From contig CAYISF010000018.1 in assembly GCA_964366065.1 (NCBI GenBank), positions 1 to 11,999 of the forward strand: DNA of 11,999 nt. Reading direction: 5' to 3'. A model generated the notes under the pieces. The model was given only the letters and a program-made list of their open reading frames with translations. It was not told the DNA's origin and searched no databases. This DNA is from JBAZYZ01 sp964366065. GTDB lineage: Bacteria > Patescibacteriota > Minisyncoccia > Phycocordibacterales > VMEP01. The translations under genes were made by a program, and so were the position numbers. This document shows positions 5,677 to 10,101 of the stretch, piece after piece (the first letter of the stretch is position 1; each line of letters begins with the position of its first letter).

Positions 5677-5704
5677 GAACCCATTTTAGCATTAAGCGAA
5701 GTGG

Positions 5705-5733
5705 TTGACGAAGAGCCCGCCGTGGCATAGAGT
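5705..5733 (+). promoter_or_regulatory. Sigma-70-like promoter of the CDF transporter
   Basis: TTGACG (5705-5710), a 17-nt spacer, then TAGAGT (5728-5733). The -35 matches consensus at 5 of 6 and the -10 at 4 of 6. Transcription would start near 5740, about 30 nt before the GTG start. Confidence 0.5.
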
Positions 5734-5755
5734 TTGACCAGTCAAGTTATCTTGA
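5734..5755 (+). promoter_or_regulatory. Overlapping dyads in the CDF leader, possible operator
   Basis: TTGACcaGTCAA (5734-5745) and TCAAGttatCTTGA (5742-5755) are two perfect dyads that share bases 5742-5745 and so cannot both pair. They lie between the predicted -10 and the Shine-Dalgarno. A metal-responsive repressor site or an RNA switch is possible; neither is shown. Confidence 0.35.
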
Positions 5756-5756
5756 G

Positions 5757-5766
5757 AAGGAGGTGA
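5757..5766 (+). promoter_or_regulatory. Full Shine-Dalgarno setting a GTG start
   Basis: AAGGAGGTGA (5757-5766) is complementary to ten bases of the usual 16S 3' end, followed by accGTG. It fixes the start of the CDF gene at the GTG 5770. No other gene here has such a site. Confidence 0.9.
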
Positions 5767-5769
5767 ACC

Positions 5770-6429
5770 GTGAAGGGACACTTGAACGCGTGCAGGTCGC
5801 TTAAAACCAGCGTCCTTACAGATTGCCGGTGCGAGGATGAAGAAAAGAGGTACGTGACGCTTGCGAAATGGTCTTTTGGTCTTTTTATTTTCGAGCTTGT
5901 AAGCGGGTTTTTCGCCAACTCTCTTGCTCTCATGTCGGATGCTTTCCATGTGCTCTTTGATGGCATGGAGAATATCCTTTCGGTCATCGTGGCAAGGATG
6001 TCCCGCGAAAGCGAGAAGGATGAGGAGCGCTTAAGGGCAATCGGCGGATTTATAAGCGCTTCCATGCTCCTTATCGTAGCGGGCGTAATTATCAGCGAGG
6101 GTTGGGAGAGGTTTTTTGAGCCGCATGAGGTGGCCTGGTTCATGACCGGGCTCGCGACCATCGGGCTTTTGGTTAATCTCTGGCAGCGCTACTACCACCA
6201 GCAGGCTCCGGCCGAACACAGAAATGTAACCCATTTCTGGCAGGACCGGCACTTGGTCTCCGACATTGCGGCAAGTAGCGCGGTCATCGCAGGCGGGCTT
6301 ATAATGCTCATTTTCGGCTGGTACTGGGTGGATGGGTTACTCTCGGTCGCCATCGGCGGATGGATCGCTTTCCTTACCATTCGCCGCCTCGTTGAGACAG
6401 TTTCCGGCCACCACGATTATCATCACTAG
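5770..6429 (+). CDS. Cation diffusion facilitator (CDF) transporter, zinc type, no C-terminal domain
   Basis: CDF proteins export Zn2+ or related metals in exchange for protons. The 219 residues give six likely TM segments (about 32-49, 54-76, 92-112, 121-138, 163-182, 186-205). The transport site has HxxxD in TM2 (H60, D64, within SLALMSDAFHVLFDG) and HxxxD in TM5 (H161, D165). This arrangement is typical of zinc-selective members such as ZitB and ZnT. A Cys-containing N-terminus (C8, C19, C21) and the last residues HHDYHH could bind metal. The protein stops just after TM6, without the roughly 80-residue cytoplasmic metal-sensing domain of YiiP-like members; CDF members lacking this domain are known. 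The GTG start is fixed by a perfect Shine-Dalgarno. This translation signal and the higher GC content set the gene apart from its neighbours and suggest a separate origin. Confidence 0.93.
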   Translation: MKGHLNACRSLKTSVLTDCRCEDEEKRYVTLAKWSFGLFIFELVSGFFANSLALMSDAFHVLFDGMENILSVIVARMSRESEKDEERLRAIGGFISASMLLIVAGVIISEGWERFFEPHEVAWFMTGLATIGLLVNLWQRYYHQQAPAEHRNVTHFWQDRHLVSDIAASSAVIAGGLIMLIFGWYWVDGLLSVAIGGWIAFLTIRRLVETVSGHHDYHH

Positions 6430-6445
6430 AGAGCCATTTGGCTCG

Positions 6446-6469
6446 GCCTCGCATCCGCGGGGCTTTTTG
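6446..6469 (+). terminator. Terminator of the CDF gene
   Basis: GCCTCGC (6446-6452), loop ATCC, GCGGGGC (6457-6463) with one T-G wobble, then TTTTTG. A smaller hairpin, GAGCCatttGGCTC (6431-6444), precedes it directly after the stop codon. Confidence 0.85.
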
Positions 6470-6498
6470 TTTCTAGAAAAAAGTTTTTATCTCGTAAT

Positions 6499-6536
6499 CT
6501 TTATAGGTCTAATTCGTGCGAATTAGACCTATAAAG
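6499..6536. repeat. 38-bp near-perfect palindrome
   Basis: Bases 6499-6516 are the exact reverse complement of 6519-6536, with a 2-bp centre (tg). It lies between the convergent CDF and UDG genes. No T-run follows directly on either strand, so it is not a standard terminator, although it may stop UDG transcription. A recombination site or a dispersed palindromic element is possible. Confidence 0.85.
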
Positions 6537-6578
6537 AAATTGTGGTTATTATTATTAAGATACATTGAGGCACCGGGA

Positions 6579-7211
6579 CTAGAAAAGTTTTGCTTGCTCT
6601 ATTTTTTCTTCGGGTTCTTTTTTAATTTTTATTTTTTCGTTTTTATCTTCTTCTGTCAGTTCCCCGCACTTTTCTATGATCGCCGGCAATTTCTTGAAAC
6701 TTTCTTCAAACATTTTCATCATCTCATTCCCACGGAGAGCTGCCGCCGGATGAAGTACCGGTACAACGAACCATTTTTCATATTTGAAAAGCTTTCCCTG
6801 GTCGCGGGTAATTTTTGCTGTAGGCAGAAAATAATTCATGGAGAAACGGCCGAGAGCGACGATGATTTTGGGATTGATAATTTCAATCTGCCGCGCCAGA
6901 TATGGTTTATAGCTTTCAATCTCATCGGGGCTGGGGTCGCGATTTTCCGGCGGGCGGCGCTTGACAATGTTGGTGATATACACGTCTTCTTCCTTCCAAC
7001 CGAGTAAGCGGATATTTTTGCGCAGAAGCTGGCCTGACCTGCCGACAAACGGACGCTTTTGCCTGTCCTCGTCTGCCCCCGGCGCCTCGCCTATAAAAAG
7101 AACCTGCGTATTCGGACTGCCTTCGCCGAACACAAGATTGGTTTTAAGCGGCAATTTTTTATCCGCCAGCATCTCTATTTCTAGCTTTTTGAGTTCCGCG
7201 GGTTTATTCAT
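6579..7211 (-). CDS. Family-4-type uracil-DNA glycosylase lacking the Fe-S cysteines
   Basis: The enzyme removes uracil from DNA as the first step of base excision repair. Counting from the ATG at 7211 (210 residues), it has the family motifs FIGEAPGADED (39-49), RPFVGRSGQLL (53-63), the ITN(I/V)VKxRPPxNRDP segment (79-93) and HPAAALR (154-160). Ordinary family-4 UDGs bind a 4Fe-4S cluster with four cysteines, two before VVFGEG, one in VKCRPP and one about 16 residues later. Here those places hold other residues (no cysteine before V27, R85, and Y101), and C182 is the only cysteine. A charged linker (186-205) ends in Q206-AKLF, resembling the QxxLF beta-clamp-binding motif. A TTG at 7217 is in frame, but the -10 element spacing favours the ATG. 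The gene is transcribed divergently from idi. Confidence 0.9.
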   Translation of the reverse strand: MNKPAELKKLEIEMLADKKLPLKTNLVFGEGSPNTQVLFIGEAPGADEDRQKRPFVGRSGQLLRKNIRLLGWKEEDVYITNIVKRRPPENRDPSPDEIESYKPYLARQIEIINPKIIVALGRFSMNYFLPTAKITRDQGKLFKYEKWFVVPVLHPAAALRGNEMMKMFEESFKKLPAIIEKCGELTEEDKNEKIKIKKEPEEKIEQAKLF

Positions 7212-7217
7212 AAACAA

Positions 7218-7226
7218 AGTATATCA
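7218..7226 (-). promoter_or_regulatory. Extended -10 promoter of the UDG gene, near-leaderless
   Basis: On the minus strand TGA-TATACT (7226-7218) is an extended -10. The expected start, about 7 nt downstream, coincides with the ATG at 7211, which would give a leaderless mRNA. Confidence 0.6.
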
Positions 7227-7244
7227 AAAAATTTTAATCATCTG

Positions 7245-7253
7245 TGGTATATT
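7245..7253 (+). promoter_or_regulatory. Extended -10 promoter of idi, near-leaderless
   Basis: TGG-TATATT (7245-7253) is an extended -10. The expected start near 7260 leaves only about 3 nt before the ATG at 7263. No Shine-Dalgarno is present. It is divergent from the UDG promoter 19 bp away. Confidence 0.6.
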
Positions 7254-7262
7254 AATGAAACT

Positions 7263-7787
7263 ATGCCTAGCGAAGAAAAAATTATATTGGTGGATAAAGA
7301 TGATGTGCAAATCGGCGCAATGGGCAAATTGAAAACGCATGAGAAAGGACTATTGCACCGGGCCTTTTCTATTATTGTTAAAAATGACAAGGGCGAAATA
7401 ATGCTTCAGAAAAGGGCGCTCAGCAAATACCATAGCGGGGGGCTCTGGACTAATACTTGCTGCGGCCATCCGCGAGACGGAGAAGAACTTATCTCTGCCG
7501 CTCATCGCCGATTGGGAGAAGAGATGGGATTTGATTGCCCTCTTAAAGAAATTCTTACATTTACCTATCAGGCAAATCTGGACGAGGGATTAAGAGAAAA
7601 TGAATTCCTCCATGTTTTTTTAGGAGAATATAATGATGCGCCTGTTTTAAATCCACAGGAAGCAGATGATTGGAAATGGATAACAATGAGTGAATTGAAA
7701 CAAGATGTAGCTAAAAATCCAGACAACTACACATATTGGTTTAAAATCGCCCTGAAAGAAATTGAGAAAAGGAACTTGAGTTTTTAA
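7263..7787 (+). CDS. idi: Isopentenyl-diphosphate delta-isomerase, type 1
   Basis: The enzyme interconverts isopentenyl and dimethylallyl diphosphate, the C5 units for isoprenoids such as undecaprenyl phosphate. The 174-residue protein is close to E. coli Idi in length (182). It shows the catalytic cysteine in TNTCCGHP (C67), the metal-ligand histidines H26, H32 and H69, the Nudix-like helix AAHRRLGEEMG (79-89), and the catalytic/metal glutamates in ENE (E112, E114). The downstream EADDWKWITMSEL (133-145) is also conserved in the family. It is a single gene with its own extended -10 promoter. No other isoprenoid gene is nearby. It may act on C5 precursors made by genes elsewhere or taken from other cells. 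Confidence 0.95.
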   Translation: MPSEEKIILVDKDDVQIGAMGKLKTHEKGLLHRAFSIIVKNDKGEIMLQKRALSKYHSGGLWTNTCCGHPRDGEELISAAHRRLGEEMGFDCPLKEILTFTYQANLDEGLRENEFLHVFLGEYNDAPVLNPQEADDWKWITMSELKQDVAKNPDNYTYWFKIALKEIEKRNLSF

Positions 7788-8062
7788 ATTTTTCTTCTTC
7801 TGTATCTACTATGGTGAGATTGTACGGTGATGTACGCACTCATTTTACCAGAAATCCGGGCTGATTTGGGTAGTCATTCGGGGGTCGTTTACCCCTTCAA
7901 CCACCCCTTCAATCCGGCATGCCTCGTTTGAAGGGGTACCTAGTCTCAATATCGGCTTCAATACTCGCTTTTTGCCACCTCCTCCTCGCAAATGAGAAGT
8001 CCTACTTCACTCCGCTCCTCCTAGCGTCCGTCGCTCCGTGAAAATGCCGCGGGTTCGCGTCT
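7788..8062. other. Intergenic region left of the methyltransferase cassette
   Basis: I find no supported gene here. It holds a 10-bp direct repeat accccttcaa (7891-7900, 7903-7912). The second copy faces its reverse complement ttgaaggggt (7928-7937), forming a hairpin with a 15-nt loop; a GGGG/CCCC stem (about 7881-7895) lies just before it. The word cactccgctc (8009-8018) repeats the arm at 401-410. A TG-containing short frame from 7811 gives only 17 residues. Base composition turns more GC-rich to the right, towards the cassette. Confidence 0.5.
7891..7937. repeat. Direct repeats and hairpin accccttcaa / ttgaaggggt
   Basis: Two direct copies of accccttcaa (7891-7900 and 7903-7912), separated by 2 nt, and one inverted copy at 7928-7937. 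Pairing of the second and third gives a 10-bp stem. No T-run follows, so it is a doubtful terminator for idi. Confidence 0.6.
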
Positions 8063-8117
8063 GTGGCTCGGCCTTCTCCTTCCGTCCTGCTGTTAATTTT
8101 TGCTCGTCGGTGGGGGG
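8063..8117 (+). repeat. Left copy of the cassette's inverted repeat (55 bp or more)
   Basis: These 55 bases are the exact reverse complement of 11945-11999. Identity ends on the inner side in a G-run (7 G here, 6 there). The outer limit is unknown because the right copy is cut by the window end. Confidence 0.95.
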
Positions 8118-8159
8118 GTACGATGAGAGAAAATTGAAGGACGGAAGGAAGAAGGCCTC
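8070..8159 (+). repeat. Long imperfect hairpin formed at the left repeat
   Basis: The left-repeat sequence from 8070 (ggccttctccttccgtcc, continuing to ctcgtcg) pairs with 8121-8158 (cgatgag...ggacgg...aaggcc), leaving a loop of about 11 nt rich in G. The stem has about 35 pairs, with a 1-nt bulge and a small internal loop. Only the left arm and the loop G-run are shared with the right copy at 11945, so the second arm is specific to this side. It may be a structured RNA, a transposon-type end, or a regulator of the genes to the right. Confidence 0.7.
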
Positions 8160-8180
8160 GTTTGCGGGGGTCGGAAATCG

Positions 8181-8186
8181 TATAAT
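8181..8186 (+). promoter_or_regulatory. Consensus -10 at the head of the cassette
   Basis: TATAAT at 8181-8186, about 17 nt before the ATG at 8203. The -35 position (tcgttt, about 8158-8163) is weak and overlaps the foot of the hairpin. Confidence 0.5.
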
Positions 8187-8202
8187 CTAGGGTATCGTTG
8201 CT

Positions 8203-8373
8203 ATGACCAAATCTACCCTTAAAAAGTCTGTTCGTGGCGTGGTGGCCGACCCCCTCCAAATACAGCCCCGCGACATTGCCCTCCTCCGCGATGTGTGGGA
8301 GTTCGAGAGAGATGATCTCCTGAAGACTTCTCCATTTCTAAGAAGGGCTATCCTTACCGGCGAGGAGACATGA
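8203..8373 (+). CDS. Possible small protein (56 residues) at the head of the cassette
   Basis: The frame runs from the ATG at 8203 to the TGA at 8371-8373 and reads MTKSTLKKSVRGVVADPLQ...ILTGEET. It has a basic N-terminus, then a mixed, soluble-looking sequence with IQPRDIALLRDVWEFERDDLL (19-39), which could be helical. I recognise no family. Support comes from position: a consensus -10 lies just upstream, the methyltransferase starts 75 nt downstream on the same strand, and it sits inside the inverted repeats. A controller protein, a small partner of the ATPase or a chance frame are all possible. No Shine-Dalgarno is visible. Confidence 0.4.
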   Translation: MTKSTLKKSVRGVVADPLQIQPRDIALLRDVWEFERDDLLKTSPFLRRAILTGEET

Positions 8374-8374
8374 C

Positions 8375-8386
8375 TGCCGCGCGGCA
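8375..8386 (+). promoter_or_regulatory. GC palindrome and -10-like sites before the methyltransferase
   Basis: tgccgcgcggca (8375-8386) is a perfect 12-bp palindrome. Beyond it lie TATACT (8411-8416) and an extended TGC-TACACT (8423-8431), either of which could be a -10 for the methyltransferase gene. The palindrome could be an operator, as in many self-regulated methylation systems; this is inference. Confidence 0.35.
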
Positions 8387-8448
8387 TCCGTCAAAAACGG
8401 CATAGTATCGTATACTGAGCGATGCTACACTGAATATAGAAACTCATC

Positions 8449-10092
8449 ATGGCTGATGTACTAAATCCTCTTCAACGATCTCATAATATGTCGATGATCC
8501 GCTCCGGTTATACCGAGCCGGAAGTACGGATGCGGGATATGCTTCTCGACAATGGCTTTTATTCCTTTGTGATGCATCCGAAAGACATCACCGGCAAGCC
8601 CGACTTTTATTTTCCCGAACAGAAAGCAGCTATTTTCTTTGACGGTTGTTTCTGGCACGGCTGCAGAGACTGCTACAAAGCGCCGGAAACGAATCGAAAA
8701 TTCTGGTCCTCAAAAATTACTGCGAACATAAAAAGAGATCGGGCAGTTGACCGACGGCTTAAGTCAGAAGGAATTTCTGTCGTCAGGGTCAGAGAACACG
8801 AATTGCATAACAATCCATCGCGGGTACTCGTAAGACTCCGTTCTATTGCTGTGCAGAAAAGAAAACCGAAAGTCCTCGACTTATTCGCGGGAGCAGGAGG
8901 ATTCTCGGAAGGGTTTGTCTCGGCGGGTTGCGATATGGTCGCACATATCGAAATGGACAGGGATGCGTGTGACACTATCCGAACTCGGATGATGTATCAC
9001 TCCCTTAGAAAAGCGGGCAAACTCGGCGAGTACAAGAAATATCTTCTCGGTAAAATAGACCGAGAGACCCTCATACATCAGAACGGACTTCGGAAAGAAT
9101 TTGATTCGGTGATACAGGCGAAAATCTCACGGGAGAATTATCGCGATCTTATCAAGGAAGTCCGCAAAAGGTTGGGGGGAGAAAAACTTGACGTTATTAT
9201 CGGTGGGCCACCCTGTCAGGCCTATTCGCACATCGGAAGATCGTCCGACAAAGGACATATGAAAAGAGACCAGCGTAAATTCCTGTATGAACATTATGTG
9301 GAATTTCTTAGGGCATTGAGGCCGAACATTTTCGTTTTTGAAAACGTACCCGGTCTAGTGAGTGCGGGTAAGGGAGTCTACCTGCGTGATATGAGGCGAC
9401 TCATGAAAAAAGCCGGGTACACGACCGACTACAATATTCTTAATGCCGCCGACTTCGGTGTACCGCAGGAGCGAAAACGCGTCATCCTCATCGGCTGGCG
9501 AAAAAGTTCTGGCATGCAAGAATACCCGCTTTTCCGAGCAATACAAAGGACGTACAAAGTGGGTGATTTTTTTGATGACCTACCGAAACTCAAAGCCGGT
9601 GAAGGGGAGACGCGCACGGCACATAAAAGTCGTTCGGCTTTGCTTCGCACACTCGGTATTACCAGTCGTGAGCTGCCGCTGCTACTTGATCATGTTGCTC
9701 GTCCGCAATCGAAGCGAGACCTCGAAATTTACCGGATAGCGGTGCGAAAGAAAAATGGCGGTGAGAATACACGCTATGACGAACTGCCCACAAGACTGAA
9801 AACATATAAAAACGAAACATCTTTCCTCGACCGCTTCAAGGTGGTTGATGCTTCCGGCCGAGCAAGTCATACCGTTATTGCCCACATCGCCAAAGACGGG
9901 CACTACTACATCCACCCAGACCTTAAACAAAACCGAGCGCTTACTGTTAGAGAGGCAGCAAGATTGCAGACATTCTCAGATAATTTCGTATTTGAAGGTA
10001 CAAGAACATCCAAATTCAGGCAGATAGGCAACGCCGTGCCCCCGATGCTTTCAAAGATCGTTGCTGATGAACTTATCCGCCATTTGAGCTAG
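8449..10092 (+). CDS. Vsr-like endonuclease fused to a C5 cytosine DNA methyltransferase
   Basis: The N-terminal domain (about 6-132) is a very-short-patch-repair (Vsr) endonuclease: SHNMSMIRSGYTEPEVRMR, the catalytic D52 in GKPDFYFP, FFDGCFWHGC (63-72) with H70 and the cysteines C67, C72, C75, and W86 in the KFW motif. The residue at E. coli H64 is Asp, as in many Vsr relatives. The second domain (about 138-547) is a C5 methyltransferase: motif I DLFAGAGG (144-151), motif IV GGPPCQ with catalytic C256, motif VI ENV (298-300), motif VIII QERKR (340-344), motif IX LTVREAARLQTF (498-509) and motif X GNAVPP (527-532). An insertion of about 75 residues separates motifs II and IV, and a target-recognition region lies at about 350-475. 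It likely methylates cytosine in a set site; the Vsr part may nick T:G mismatches or act as the restriction nuclease. The target sequence cannot be read off. The GHKL ATPase follows after 9 nt. Confidence 0.95.
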   Translation: MADVLNPLQRSHNMSMIRSGYTEPEVRMRDMLLDNGFYSFVMHPKDITGKPDFYFPEQKAAIFFDGCFWHGCRDCYKAPETNRKFWSSKITANIKRDRAVDRRLKSEGISVVRVREHELHNNPSRVLVRLRSIAVQKRKPKVLDLFAGAGGFSEGFVSAGCDMVAHIEMDRDACDTIRTRMMYHSLRKAGKLGEYKKYLLGKIDRETLIHQNGLRKEFDSVIQAKISRENYRDLIKEVRKRLGGEKLDVIIGGPPCQAYSHIGRSSDKGHMKRDQRKFLYEHYVEFLRALRPNIFVFENVPGLVSAGKGVYLRDMRRLMKKAGYTTDYNILNAADFGVPQERKRVILIGWRKSSGMQEYPLFRAIQRTYKVGDFFDDLPKLKAGEGETRTAHKSRSALLRTLGITSRELPLLLDHVARPQSKRDLEIYRIAVRKKNGGENTRYDELPTRLKTYKNETSFLDRFKVVDASGRASHTVIAHIAKDGHYYIHPDLKQNRALTVREAARLQTFSDNFVFEGTRTSKFRQIGNAVPPMLSKIVADELIRHLS

Positions 10093-10101
10093 ACTGCAGG
10101 C

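Noticed and set aside
5552..5700. Cobalamin riboswitch in front of the adenosyltransferase
   Set aside because: No B12-box-like sequence or multi-stem layout was found. Only a 9-bp inverted repeat is present.
7211..7217. TTG 7217 as start of the UDG
   Set aside because: The extended -10 ends at 7218, so TTG 7217 would precede the predicted transcription start. The ATG at 7211 fits it.
7811..7864. 17-codon frame (MVRLYGDVRTHFTRNPG) as a recombinase remnant
   Set aside because: It is too short to identify, and no recombinase domain surrounds it.
7891..7937. CRISPR-like array
   Set aside because: There are only two 10-bp direct copies with a 2-nt gap and one inverted copy. There are no regular spacers and no cas genes.
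8002..8259. Minus-strand frame across the left inverted repeat
   Set aside because: It runs through the hairpin repeat and the cassette promoter region, and has no family resemblance.
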